From NCBI GenBank assembly GCA_964344135.1, contig CAYFMF010000002.1:1-64000 (forward strand): 64,000 nucleotides of DNA, written 5' to 3'. The stretch's first letter is position 1. Each line of letters opens with the position of its first letter. Positions 18,436 to 27,407 of the stretch are shown one piece after another. Below the pieces are notes generated by a model. That model had not been told where the DNA came from, searched no databases, and saw nothing but the letters and a program-made list of their open reading frames with translations. The position numbers and the translations under genes were made by a program. Origin of the DNA: Thiopontia sp964344135 (GTDB lineage: Bacteria; Pseudomonadota; Gammaproteobacteria; GCF-002020875).

Positions 18436-18822
18436 ATGCGCAAATATTCAGTTCTTTTGGCTCAAGGGATCCTTGCCGTCGCCTCAGTATCACTACTGAC
18501 CGGCTGTGGAGAGAGAGAGGTGGGTTACCAGGCAGATGTGATGCCCATCATCAAGGCGAACTGTGCGGAGTGTCATATCAATCCTATGGGTGAAGGCATT
18601 CAGGCGAGTGGCCTGGATCTCTCGGACTATGACACGCTGATGAAGGGGACCAAGCATGGTCCTATCGTGAGCCCAGGACAAGCAATCAACAGCACCCTGA
18701 ATCGTCTGGTTGAGGGCAAGGCGGACCCATCCATTGCGATGCCCCACCACAAGGAGCCCCTCTCCGAGAAGGATCAGAAGACCATCCGTGCCTGGGTGAA
18801 TCAGGGGGCGAAAAACAACTAG
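18436..18822 (+). CDS. Lipoprotein monoheme c-type cytochrome
   Basis: About 128 residues from ATG 18436, which follows AGGGAGA at 18424-18430. A hydrophobic signal leads to the lipobox LLTGC, so the mature protein is lipid anchored in the periplasm. One heme site CAECH lies near residue 46, and a distal methionine is available in SIAMPHHKEPLS. The pattern VMPIIKANCAECH followed by LDLSDYDTLMKGTKHGPIV matches small cytochromes of the planctomycete-type (PSCyt) family. Electron partner unknown. A strong terminator follows immediately. Confidence 0.85.
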   Translation: MRKYSVLLAQGILAVASVSLLTGCGEREVGYQADVMPIIKANCAECHINPMGEGIQASGLDLSDYDTLMKGTKHGPIVSPGQAINSTLNRLVEGKADPSIAMPHHKEPLSEKDQKTIRAWVNQGAKNN

Positions 18823-18859
18823 TTATACCGCTACTCTTAAAATAGGGTTGTACGAATGG

Positions 18860-18902
18860 CGGGCCATCCATCCGGTAACGGGTGGATGGCCCGAGTTTTT
18901 TT
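18860..18902 (+). terminator. Rho-independent terminator after the cytochrome gene
   Basis: Stem of CGGGCCATCCATCC with GGTGGATGGCCCG (18860-18873 / 18881-18893) and seven T at 18896-18902. It also sits just past the stop of the convergent hypF gene. Confidence 0.92.
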
Positions 18903-18940
18903 GGAGCAGCCCCTGCAAGGCCGTCGGTTCTATTGTTGGG

Positions 18941-21292
18941 TCAAGGACGGTTTTGTTGCAGGAGGATTGCTGCAGCAATGGCGCACTGCCCAATGGCAAT
19001 TCCCTGGTCATTTGCAGGGATCTGCTGTGGTGAGAGGACTGCAAGCCCTTTTCTCTCCAGCTTCTTCGTGATCCCTTCAAGCAGAAGGCGGTTTTGAAAT
19101 ACCCCCCCTCCGAGGGCGACCCGGTCAATGTCATGGGTTTGGCAGAGCACTGTTGCGGTCTCCGTAATTGCATCAATCAACCCCTGATGGAAGCGCGCAG
19201 CGATAACCCCCGCTACGGCACCCTGTTCAAGGTCATGGAGGATGCCCTCCCACATCGGCCTCCAGCCGATCTCCGTCTGTCCGTTATCCTGTTGCAATTG
19301 AAAGGGGTAACCATCTCGCTCCTGTTCAGCGAAGTGGGGCGTGGCGGCGGATTCCAGTTCAATGGCGGCCTCACCCTCAAAGGTGATCGACTCCCTGCAG
19401 AACCCCAGTGTTGCCGCCACCGCATCGATCAATCTTCCACAGGAGGAGGAGAGTGGACTGTTCACCCCCTGCCGAACCATTTTCCCAAGGGTTCCGAGCG
19501 GCTTTGTCTCCAGGTAGTGGACAATCTCCAGATCGGGGTGGGCCTGGGTGATCTGCTTCCATCCAGAGGCGGCGGCAAGGTGTGCATAACTGTTGCGCCA
19601 GGGCTCTCTGGCAGCCCTGTTTCCCCCAGGCAGTGCAGTGGGGGCCAGATTGCCGACCCGCTGGAAACCTCGGTAGTCCGCAACCAGGAACTCACCACCC
19701 CAGATCTCTCCCCGCTCTCCATAACCGAGGCCATCCATTGCGATTCCAAGCAGGGGGGGAGCGTCGAGAGGGACTCCGTGCTCCACCATGCAGGATGCAA
19801 TATGGGCATGGTGGTGCTGAACCTCGAGCAGGGAGAGACCCTGCTGCTGTGCCCACTCTCTGCCAAGTTGTGATGAGAGGTAGTCGGGGTGCCGATCAAC
19901 CACAACCGTTTGTGAGTGGTGGCCGAACAGCTCCTGGTAGAGGTGCATGGTTCTCTGGTACTCCCTGAGGGTTCTGCTGTTCTCCAGATCCCCCATGTAC
20001 TGTGAGCATGTGACACGGCCATGTTGCAGCAGGGAGAAGCCGTTTTTCAGCGCCCCCCCCATAGCCAGAAGGGGAGGGCTCGCTTCAAAGCCACCGGGCA
20101 GTGTGACTGGGGCTGGAGCCATTCCACGACCAAGGCGGAGGGTTCTGGGGGTGCCATCGACCACCTGGATTACTGAATCATCCACCCGGCTGACAATCTC
20201 GCGGTCATGGAGGAGCCAGTAGTCGGCAATCCCGGCCAGCTCCCTGCGCGCCTCCTCATTGCTGATGCACTGCGGCTCACTGGCACGGTTTCCCGAGGTG
20301 AGGACGATCGGGAATTCCACCCCCTCCATCAGCAGATGGTGGAGTGGGGTGTAGGGGAGCATCAGACCAATACCCTGCTGGATGGGGGAGACTGATGGGG
20401 CAAGTGGTTCTCCCCCCTGCTGCAGAACCACAATGGGGGCCGTGGAACTCACCAGCAGCTCCCGCTCAGTCGGTGAGAGGGTGCAGTAGCGTTGTGCCAT
20501 CTCACAATTTCTTGCCATCACGGCAAAGGGTTTGCGCCCTCGCTGTTTTCGTCTCCTCAGCTCAGCCACCACCTCCTCATTGGTTGCATCACAGGCGAGA
20601 TGGACCCCCCCAACCCCCTTGATGGCGACGATCTTCCCTTTCCGGAGGAGAGTCGCGGTCTGCTCTATCGGATCCAAACCGCCCTCCCTGGACGGTGGAG
20701 TCTCTCCGGACCGCTCCTCCAGCCAGAGCTGTGGGCCACATTCGGGACAGCAGTTTGGCTGTGCATGAAAACGGCGATCTTCCGGGTCGTCGTACTCCTC
20801 CTGACAGGCAGCACACATGGTGAAGGGGGCCATTGAGCTGTTTTCCCGATCATAGGGTATGGAGCGGATGATGGAGAGCCGGGGCCCACAGTGGGTACAG
20901 TTGGTGAAGGGGTAGCGGTAGCGACGGTTGTCCGGCTCCATCACCTCGTCAATGCAGTACGGGCAGCTGGCTGCATCAGCGGCCACCCCGGTTGCTGCCC
21001 TTCCCGCCGCACTTCCGGCAATGGTGAACTGCTCCGGAGGATTCGTTGTGAGTGGTGTGGTATGGATCTGCTTAATGGTGGCCAGCGGTGGTGGATCGGC
21101 CTGCAGCTGTTGCAGAAAGTGGTCGATGCGAGATTCGGTTCCCCATGCCTCGATCAGGACCCCGGCACCACCATTCCGGACAGAGCCAACCAGTTGGTTC
21201 TCTCTTGCAAGTTTCCAGACTGCGGGACGGAACCCAACCCCCTGGACGACTCCATTGATATGGATAGATCTCCCCAGTATGGCGCTCTCCAT
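18941..21292 (-). CDS. hypF: Hydrogenase maturation carbamoyltransferase HypF
   Basis: Makes carbamoyl adenylate and transfers the carbamoyl group to the HypE C-terminal cysteine, first step of cyanide ligand synthesis for NiFe hydrogenase. The 783 residues contain an acylphosphatase domain (GVVQGVGFRP, residues 15-24), two zinc fingers (CPYC/CTHC and CAAC/CPEC, residues 110-190), a YrdC-like domain and a C-terminal Kae1-like domain with HHHAHIASCMVEHG. Normal family length is about 750-780. It is the last gene of the hyp operon, starting 2 bases after hypX. Confidence 0.97.
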   Translation of the reverse strand: MESAILGRSIHINGVVQGVGFRPAVWKLARENQLVGSVRNGGAGVLIEAWGTESRIDHFLQQLQADPPPLATIKQIHTTPLTTNPPEQFTIAGSAAGRAATGVAADAASCPYCIDEVMEPDNRRYRYPFTNCTHCGPRLSIIRSIPYDRENSSMAPFTMCAACQEEYDDPEDRRFHAQPNCCPECGPQLWLEERSGETPPSREGGLDPIEQTATLLRKGKIVAIKGVGGVHLACDATNEEVVAELRRRKQRGRKPFAVMARNCEMAQRYCTLSPTERELLVSSTAPIVVLQQGGEPLAPSVSPIQQGIGLMLPYTPLHHLLMEGVEFPIVLTSGNRASEPQCISNEEARRELAGIADYWLLHDREIVSRVDDSVIQVVDGTPRTLRLGRGMAPAPVTLPGGFEASPPLLAMGGALKNGFSLLQHGRVTCSQYMGDLENSRTLREYQRTMHLYQELFGHHSQTVVVDRHPDYLSSQLGREWAQQQGLSLLEVQHHHAHIASCMVEHGVPLDAPPLLGIAMDGLGYGERGEIWGGEFLVADYRGFQRVGNLAPTALPGGNRAAREPWRNSYAHLAAASGWKQITQAHPDLEIVHYLETKPLGTLGKMVRQGVNSPLSSSCGRLIDAVAATLGFCRESITFEGEAAIELESAATPHFAEQERDGYPFQLQQDNGQTEIGWRPMWEGILHDLEQGAVAGVIAARFHQGLIDAITETATVLCQTHDIDRVALGGGVFQNRLLLEGITKKLERKGLAVLSPQQIPANDQGIAIGQCAIAAAILLQQNRP

Positions 21293-21294
21293 CT

Positions 21295-22995
21295 TCAGCC
21301 GCCCGATACCCTGCGATGGATGGCGAGAGTCAGAGGGGTGCGTGATTTCGGTACCTTGTGGACAAAGTTGTAGCGGGCAATATGGTAGCTGGGGTCAGAT
21401 CCATAGAAGTTCATGCGCATCTGTTCCAGCTCCCGTTGGCGATAGTCTGCCAGCGGCTGCCGGGACTCATCCTCCGTTCTACGCTGCTGTTTGTCGTGTA
21501 ACAGCTTGCTGAACAGGGGCGGCCTGATCATCTCTCCCACCTTCTCGATGGAGTGCTCTATGAACTGCTCTCGACTGCAGCCAAAGACGGCATCCACCAG
21601 CCCCAGCCTGGTCGCCTCCGTCCCCCCCATGGGCAGACGGCTCTTCATGATCTTTTCTCCGTTTGCCTCCCCCGCATAACGGGGCAACAGATAGCTCCAG
21701 TATTCGGAGCCGTAGAGGTTGCCCATATCCCTGTAGTGGGGGTTGAGAACGACCCCCTCTCTTGCCCAGAGGTAGTCTGCGCAACGGGCGAGAAAGAGAC
21801 CCCCGGCCGCCGCATTCCCCTGGAGTGTACTGAAAGTGAGCTGGTTGTCGGTCTCAATGATCTCCAGCGCAAGGTCATCCATCGCATTGATGTTCATCCA
21901 GGACTCATCAGCAGCACGCTCGGCGGCCTCAATCTGGTTCAGATCCATTCCATTGGACCAGTACTCCTCGCCGCCGAGGAGGATAATGGCACGGGTATCC
22001 TGCTGTTTTGCATGCCGGTAGGCGGAGAGCAGCTGTTGGCACTGTTCACTTCCCATTGCGCCGTTGTGGAAGGAGAAGCGGAGCAGACCGATCTCACCCT
22101 GTTGCCGGTAGCGGATCTCACTGAATCCGCTCTTCCCATCCAGGGTTGCAGTGGTCTCGGGCAACCCCTCAAGCTCTGCAGAGAGCACCGCTGTTGCGGG
22201 CAGCTTGAAGGGGTGGGTGCTCTCGCTGTCACGAAGTCGCCCGATCCAGACCGCCTTGCCATCGGCTGTTGCACGGCAGATGGCAGGCCCTGAGCGGGCA
22301 ATGATGGCGCCAGCCTCTCCACTGAGACTGGACTCCGGGTATGCATCATGGAGGGAGAGGTTCCGGCCACCGATCCGGTCCAGCACCCCGGGGAGGCCAT
22401 CCGCCGAGCGGATCTTTCTCAACACCGCCTGCTGGTCATCCCTCTTCCAGTCGATGGCCCGATCCTGTTGTGTTGCCAGTGGGTGTGCACCCCGGTGCGG
22501 CACTGCGGAGAGAGAGTGCTGTGGCTGAGGACGATGCGTGCCACTGGAGATCCGCTCAACCGCATTCATGACGGCGCTAACGGACGCCTCGACAACCTCC
22601 TGCCGGTAGATGCTGCTCTTGGCTGCCATCCGCATCGGGAACCTCTCGTGGGCCCATATATCTCCTCCATCCAGGATCTCGTTGGCCTGCAGTACAGTGA
22701 CGCCCCACTCTCTCTCCCCGTTGAGGATCGCCCAATCCAGCGCCGAGGGGCCACGGTCTCCCGGCGGGCCGGGGTGGATGATCAGACAGGGTACCTTCTT
22801 CCAGATTGCCTCGGGAATGGGGCGTTTCAGGAATGGGGCAATGATCAGGGATGGCCTGAAGAGTGTTACAGCCTCTGCAGTGACCTGATCATTGATGTCA
22901 AACTCAACCGAGAGAGTATGTCCCTGCTCGGTCAGCTCGACGAACAGCCGCTGGCTCAGACTGTTGAAGCTATGGACCAGAAGGAGAATATTCAT
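21295..22995 (-). CDS. hypX: Hydrogenase maturation protein HypX/HoxX (CO ligand synthesis)
   Basis: Two-domain enzyme of 566 residues. An N-terminal formyltransferase-like domain carries CLIIHPGPPGDRGPSALDW (about residues 70-88), and a C-terminal enoyl-CoA hydratase-like domain carries ALLGGEEYWSNGMDLNQIE-type and QGNAAAGGLFLARCADY motifs. HypX of Ralstonia and Aquifex converts a formyl group via formyl-CoA into the active-site CO of NiFe hydrogenases and allows maturation under air. It is sandwiched between hypE and hypF with 2-3 base gaps, so surely cotranscribed. Confidence 0.93.
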   Translation of the reverse strand: MNILLLVHSFNSLSQRLFVELTEQGHTLSVEFDINDQVTAEAVTLFRPSLIIAPFLKRPIPEAIWKKVPCLIIHPGPPGDRGPSALDWAILNGEREWGVTVLQANEILDGGDIWAHERFPMRMAAKSSIYRQEVVEASVSAVMNAVERISSGTHRPQPQHSLSAVPHRGAHPLATQQDRAIDWKRDDQQAVLRKIRSADGLPGVLDRIGGRNLSLHDAYPESSLSGEAGAIIARSGPAICRATADGKAVWIGRLRDSESTHPFKLPATAVLSAELEGLPETTATLDGKSGFSEIRYRQQGEIGLLRFSFHNGAMGSEQCQQLLSAYRHAKQQDTRAIILLGGEEYWSNGMDLNQIEAAERAADESWMNINAMDDLALEIIETDNQLTFSTLQGNAAAGGLFLARCADYLWAREGVVLNPHYRDMGNLYGSEYWSYLLPRYAGEANGEKIMKSRLPMGGTEATRLGLVDAVFGCSREQFIEHSIEKVGEMIRPPLFSKLLHDKQQRRTEDESRQPLADYRQRELEQMRMNFYGSDPSYHIARYNFVHKVPKSRTPLTLAIHRRVSGG

Positions 22996-22998
22996 CTA

Positions 22999-24012
22999 TC
23001 AACAGATTCGTGGCAGCTGTTCACCGGCGAGCCAGTCGATTACACGGTTTCCACCCAGGAGCGTCTCCATCTGGACAAACTGATGGGGGTCCTCGGCGAC
23101 CTCGCCAATGATCGATGCATTTTTCCCCAGTGGATGGCTCTGCATCAGTGAGAGCAGATCGGGGGCATCCACTGCCGAACAGATGCAGACCAGCTTCCCC
23201 TCATTGGCAACATAGAGCGGATCAAGTCCAAGCAGTTCACATGCCGCAGTGACGGCTGGATCTATTGGAATGGCACTCTCTCTGATTCTCATCCCAACCC
23301 CGGACTGCCGGGCCAGTTCGTTCAGGGTGGTGGCCAGCCCCCCACGGGTCGGGTCACGAAGGGCGTGGATGTTGGGGGCGGCCTGAACCATCTCCCCAAT
23401 CAATCCGTGGAGCGCTGCAGAGTCCGACTGGATTGTGGTCTCAAAATCCAGATTCTCCCGACTGGAGAGGATGGCGACACCATGCTCTCCGATATTGCCG
23501 CTGATCACTATTGCATCGCCCGGTACGGCACGATCCCCGGAGATGTTGACCCCATCCGGGATGATTCCCACCGCAGTGGTGGTGATAAAGACCCCATCCC
23601 CGCTGCCCCGTTCCACCACCTTGGTATCTCCGGTCACTACAGGGACCCCAGCTGCTCTGGAGGCCTCAGCCATCGACCTTACAATGCTCTCCAGATCGGC
23701 CAGCGGAAAACCCTCTTCGATGATGAAGCCTGCAGAGAGGTAGAGGGGGCGTGCCCCGGACATGGCGACATCATTGAGGGTTCCGTGGATGGAGAGTGAT
23801 CCGATATCTCCACCAGGAAAGAAGAGCGGGGAGATGACATGGCCATCGGTGCTGATGGACATGCGCCCCCTGGGGATGGGGAATGAGGCCTGATCATTGC
23901 CCTGGCGTAACAGCTCATTGTCAAAATGGTGGACAAAGAGCTCATCAATCAGTTGTGCCATGGCGCGTCCGCCAGCGCCATGGGTCATGTCAATTGTTTT
24001 GTGCTCCATCAT
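22999..24012 (-). CDS. hypE: Hydrogenase maturation protein HypE
   Basis: Dehydrates the carbamoyl group received from HypF to a thiocyanate on its C-terminal cysteine. The 337-residue protein ends in PRIC, the required terminal cysteine. The PurM-like ATP-binding fold shows MTHGAGGRAMAQLI and GDTKVVERGSGDGVFI. The start ATG 24012 overlaps the stop of the upstream membrane-protein gene by 4 bases; a second ATG follows directly. Confidence 0.97.
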   Translation of the reverse strand: MMEHKTIDMTHGAGGRAMAQLIDELFVHHFDNELLRQGNDQASFPIPRGRMSISTDGHVISPLFFPGGDIGSLSIHGTLNDVAMSGARPLYLSAGFIIEEGFPLADLESIVRSMAEASRAAGVPVVTGDTKVVERGSGDGVFITTTAVGIIPDGVNISGDRAVPGDAIVISGNIGEHGVAILSSRENLDFETTIQSDSAALHGLIGEMVQAAPNIHALRDPTRGGLATTLNELARQSGVGMRIRESAIPIDPAVTAACELLGLDPLYVANEGKLVCICSAVDAPDLLSLMQSHPLGKNASIIGEVAEDPHQFVQMETLLGGNRVIDWLAGEQLPRIC

Positions 24013-24425
24013 CTCCAGAAAATATGGCTGCTTCCCAGCAGTGCGGTGGCAATACTGATGTCCACTGTGGCCACAGTGATCAGGGTACTGTAGTTGCCAT
24101 GAGAGAGGGTTGAAAGGGTGGCTCCAGCAATGATCATAAGGGCCAAAAACAGAAAGAATCCAGGTCTGTAAAACTGCCAGATTCTGGGCTCTGTCAAAGA
24201 GGCTATTCTATCCAGGTTTCTCCTGCAATTATTGATGAAGATATATCGTGCCTTCAATACTCCAAGGGAGATTCCGCCAGCGAGAGCCAGCCATGTCCAC
24301 CCCTGTTTCGGAGAGAGGAGGGCCGCCTCTGTCAGAAGGGCTCCACCTTTCAGTGCCAGAACAACCCCTCCGGTGTACCATGTGAGGGCAGCCAGAATCT
24401 TGAGAAAATTATGGGTAACGGTCAT
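24009..24425 (-). CDS. Unrecognised small integral membrane protein inside the hyp operon
   Basis: 138 residues with four hydrophobic segments (about residues 8-32, 42-60, 88-105 and 112-135) and a basic loop NNCRRNLDR between helices 2 and 3. I do not recognise the family. It sits between hypD and hypE with an ATGA overlap into hypE, so it is translated as part of the hydrogenase maturation operon. That makes a role in hydrogenase assembly, metal supply or membrane association possible, but this is inference from position only. Confidence 0.8.
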   Translation of the reverse strand: MTVTHNFLKILAALTWYTGGVVLALKGGALLTEAALLSPKQGWTWLALAGGISLGVLKARYIFINNCRRNLDRIASLTEPRIWQFYRPGFFLFLALMIIAGATLSTLSHGNYSTLITVATVDISIATALLGSSHIFWR

Positions 24426-24437
24426 TCTGAAATCCAG

Positions 24438-25562
24438 TTACTGTTGACGGAAACGGCCATAGCTCCAGTAGGCGGCGCAGGCACCCTCGGAGGAGACCAT
24501 GCAGGAGCCCATCGGGTTCTCCGGGGTGCAGGCCGCGCCAAACAGCTTGCAGTCGCTGGGCCGTTTTGCACCACGCAGAATGGAGGGGCATTCACATCCC
24601 TTGATCTCCGATGAGCTGCTCTCCGGCAGTTCAAAGCGTCTCTCGCTGTCAAAATCACGGTAGCGCCGGTTGATCCGCAGGGCACTGTAGGGGAGATCAC
24701 CGAGCCCCCTCCACTCAAACAGTGGGCGCAACTCGAAGAGCTCAGCAACCAGTGCCTGCGCCTTGCGGTTGCCCTCCCGGGTAACCACCCGGCTGTACTC
24801 ATTTTCGACCTCGTAGCGCCCCGCGTTGAGCTGACGTATCAGCATCAATGTGGATTGCATCACATCCAGTGGCTCAAAGCCTGCAATGACAACAGGGCGC
24901 TGAAACTCCTCGGCAAAGAACTCGTAGGGGCGGCTCCCGATAATGGCGCTGACATGGGCGGGGCCAAGAAACCCGTCGATCGAGACCGTTCCAATCTCAC
25001 GCACCTCAGGAGATTCGAGAATGTTCTGAATCGCTGCCGGAGTGAGCAGATGGTTGCAGAAGACCGAAAAGTTCCTTATCCCCTCGTCAGATGCCTGCTG
25101 AATGGCAACCGCGGTTGGCGGGGTGGTGGTCTCGAATCCGATTGCAAAGAAGACGACCTGACGTTCGGGGTTCTCCCTGGCGATACGGAGGGCATCCTGT
25201 GTGGAGTAGACCATGCGCACATCCCCACCTGCAGCCTTGACCTTGAGCAGACTTTTCCGGCCACTGGCCGGCACCCGCAGCAGATCTCCGTAACTGCAGA
25301 GGATGACATCCTCGTTTTCCAGCAGCTGGATGGCCTGGTCAACTCTTCCCGTTGGCAGGACGCATACAGGGCATCCGGGGCCATGGACGAACCGGACATT
25401 CTCGGGCATCAGATCGTGGATACCATAACGGAAGATGGCGTGGGTGTGGCCACCGCAGAACTCCATCAGGTTGTATTGCCGCTCCGGATTGGACTCTTTC
25501 CGGATACGGGCAGCAAGCGTCCTTGCCAGATCACCAGAGCGGAACTCATCAATGTACTTCAT
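24438..25562 (-). CDS. hypD: Hydrogenase maturation protein HypD
   Basis: Fe-S protein that, with HypC, assembles the Fe(CN)2CO unit. About 374 residues from ATG 25562 (MKYIDEFRSGD); the frame is open to 25616 but the extension would run far into hypC. Conserved motifs are MEFCGGHTHAIFRYG, FVHGPGCPVCVLP and GFETTTPPTA, and the C-terminal cysteines are in CECPSILRG. The start lies inside the last 14 bases of hypC, so the two are translationally coupled. Confidence 0.97.
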   Translation of the reverse strand: MKYIDEFRSGDLARTLAARIRKESNPERQYNLMEFCGGHTHAIFRYGIHDLMPENVRFVHGPGCPVCVLPTGRVDQAIQLLENEDVILCSYGDLLRVPASGRKSLLKVKAAGGDVRMVYSTQDALRIARENPERQVVFFAIGFETTTPPTAVAIQQASDEGIRNFSVFCNHLLTPAAIQNILESPEVREIGTVSIDGFLGPAHVSAIIGSRPYEFFAEEFQRPVVIAGFEPLDVMQSTLMLIRQLNAGRYEVENEYSRVVTREGNRKAQALVAELFELRPLFEWRGLGDLPYSALRINRRYRDFDSERRFELPESSSSEIKGCECPSILRGAKRPSDCKLFGAACTPENPMGSCMVSSEGACAAYWSYGRFRQQ

Positions 25563-25788
25563 GAGGCTTCTCACCGTCGATCTCGGCAAAGAGGGCCAGG
25601 GTGCGTCTGGCCTCATCCTCGCTTACCCTGCTCAGTGCATACCCCACATGGAGAAGGACATAGTCTCCAATACCGACATCCTCAACCAGGGCGAGAGAGA
25701 TCTCCTTCCGAACCCCATCAAGAGAGACGATTGCCGAATTGCTACCGGGGTCAATCTCTACTATTTGGGCTGGCAGGGCAAGACACAT
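25549..25788 (-). CDS. hypC: Hydrogenase maturation chaperone HypC
   Basis: 79-residue chaperone that carries the iron centre with HypD and delivers it to the large subunit precursor. It begins MCLALPAQIVEID, the family signature, with Cys2 as iron ligand. It overlaps hypD by 14 bases and follows hypB by 17 bases. Confidence 0.97.
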   Translation of the reverse strand: MCLALPAQIVEIDPGSNSAIVSLDGVRKEISLALVEDVGIGDYVLLHVGYALSRVSEDEARRTLALFAEIDGEKPHEVH

Positions 25789-25805
25789 GGTGGCTGATTG
25801 TCCGG

Positions 25806-26633
25806 TTAGCGGCGGGAGTGGTGCTGATGTTGTGCAATGCCGTCTGGCTGCAACCGAGGTGTTAGTGTCTCTTCACTGGAGAGACGATCGCGATAGTGGC
25901 TGATCTCATTGCGCAGCCACTCGATCCAGCGATCCATGCCATTGCCGTCCCTGGCAGAGAGGGAGATCATCTCGGCAGGGTTGGAGAGCTGGCGCAGATA
26001 GTGTTCGGCACGAGCGGGATCAAACGCATCAAGATAGGGAAGCAGATCGGTTTTGGTCAGGAGCATCAAATGGGCCGCACGAAAGATCACCGGATATTTT
26101 GCAGGCTTGTCGTCACCCTCGGTAACGGAGAGCAGGGTGATATTCCGGTGCTGCCCGAGGTCAAAGCTGGCCGGACAGACCAGATTTCCAACATTCTCAA
26201 TAAAGAGAATGTCGAGATCATCAAGGGAGAGTTGGTGGAGTGCATCATGGACCATATGGGCATCCAGATGACAGGCACTGCCTGTTGAGATCTGGCAGGC
26301 GGGAACCCCCTTGCTGCGGATGCGGTCAGCATCATTCTCGGTCGCCAGATCTCCTTCAACCACACCGATGCGCAACTCCTCCCCAAGGAGATCAATGGTT
26401 GCCTCAAGCAGAGCGGTCTTTCCGGCTCCGGGTGAGGACATCAGGTTAATGGCAAGAACCTGATGGCGGTCAAAATGGCCCCGATTGTGGGCGGCCTGGT
26501 GATCATTCTCGTGAAGCAGCCCCTGCAGTATCTCCACCGCCTCACTCCCACTGCTGGTATGGGAGAGCTTGCCGCTCTCCATCACCAGATGTTCGTTGCC
26601 CGGTGTGATGTTGCATCCACAGGTGTCACACAT
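25806..26633 (-). CDS. hypB: Hydrogenase nickel incorporation GTPase HypB
   Basis: GTPase that drives nickel insertion with HypA. ATG 26633 gives MCDTCGCNI, the N-terminal high-affinity nickel CxxCGC motif; the frame is open further upstream but would lose this. A moderately histidine-rich linker (HENDHQAAHNRGHFDRH, residues 50-66) may store nickel. P-loop SSPGAGKTALLE, G-domain DLATENDADRI and the GTP motif LLTKTDLLPYL are present. About 275 residues. The start overlaps the end of hypA by 8 bases. Confidence 0.97.
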   Translation of the reverse strand: MCDTCGCNITPGNEHLVMESGKLSHTSSGSEAVEILQGLLHENDHQAAHNRGHFDRHQVLAINLMSSPGAGKTALLEATIDLLGEELRIGVVEGDLATENDADRIRSKGVPACQISTGSACHLDAHMVHDALHQLSLDDLDILFIENVGNLVCPASFDLGQHRNITLLSVTEGDDKPAKYPVIFRAAHLMLLTKTDLLPYLDAFDPARAEHYLRQLSNPAEMISLSARDGNGMDRWIEWLRNEISHYRDRLSSEETLTPRLQPDGIAQHQHHSRR

Positions 26634-27000
26634 TACTCTTCTCCATCGTTTGCTCACTCACCCTTTCGAGCTCGATACTCCTCAACAGCATCTCATCACC
26701 ACTAATCAGCCGGGTTCTCCACTCGCCACAGTGGCTGCAGACCATCCGGTTGGCGGTTGCCACCCCCTTTTGGTCACATACTTTACACTCGATGGTGATT
26801 GGCATCTCCTCAACCTCAAGCCGTGCACCGGAGGCGAAGGTGCCGGTTCGTGCAATGGTCCATGCATTGGCAAGCAGTGGAATCTCTACCCCAGAGAGAG
26901 GGCCAACCTGAATGTGTACGACCGAGACCAGCATCCCCTTCTCTCTGGCGATTGGCTCAACTTGGGAGAGGATGGATTGGCAGACAGTGAGCTCATGCAT
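26626..27000 (-). CDS. hypA: Hydrogenase nickel incorporation protein HypA
   Basis: Nickel chaperone, 124 residues. The N-terminal MHE binds nickel and two CxxC pairs (CKVC and CSHC, about residues 73-92) form the structural zinc site. GAGG lies 6 bases before the ATG. First gene of the hyp operon; the intergenic stretch to the divergent orf at 27147 must contain promoters for both directions, although I see no clear consensus. Confidence 0.96.
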   Translation of the reverse strand: MHELTVCQSILSQVEPIAREKGMLVSVVHIQVGPLSGVEIPLLANAWTIARTGTFASGARLEVEEMPITIECKVCDQKGVATANRMVCSHCGEWRTRLISGDEMLLRSIELERVSEQTMEKSNV

Positions 27001-27146
27001 GGTTTACCTCATTGTAGTTTTTCCGTCCTGTTGCGACAGCCTCCTAGTATTGCACTTTATCAGGGCAATAGAAAATGTTCAGATACTATCCATTCCCTGG
27101 TTGAGAAGATGACCCAAATGGGGGTAAGCTGAACGGCAAGAATGGA

Positions 27147-27380
27147 ATGATGAGCAATATCTACAAAACCGTATTGGCCATCTGGTTGCTGGCCATCTCT
27201 CTTCAGCTCGAGGCACATACCGGGGCAGCACATACCGGCACACTGCTGGATGGAGCAGTTCATCTCTTTACCAGCCTCGATCATCTGTTGCCACTGCTGC
27301 TTGGGGTCTGGGCTGTTTTCAGAATACTCTTTCTGCTGGGTTCATCCCCTGGTATCGAAAAAGATCGTCTGGATCGGTGA
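27147..27380 (+). CDS. Short HupE/UreJ-like membrane protein
   Basis: 77 residues with a signal-like N-terminus ending near LEAHTGAAHT and one further hydrophobic helix. The segment HLFTSLDHLLPLLLGVWAVF resembles the first helix motif of HupE/UreJ nickel permeases (HP-x-GLDHLL), whose normal length is about 190 residues. It may be a truncated HupE or a reduced relative. It lies between hypA and the hydrogenase subunit genes, in line with a nickel-related role. The family assignment is tentative. Confidence 0.6.
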   Translation: MMSNIYKTVLAIWLLAISLQLEAHTGAAHTGTLLDGAVHLFTSLDHLLPLLLGVWAVFRILFLLGSSPGIEKDRLDR

Positions 27381-27407
27381 TGATCTGAATGGGGGATAGA
27401 GAGCGGA

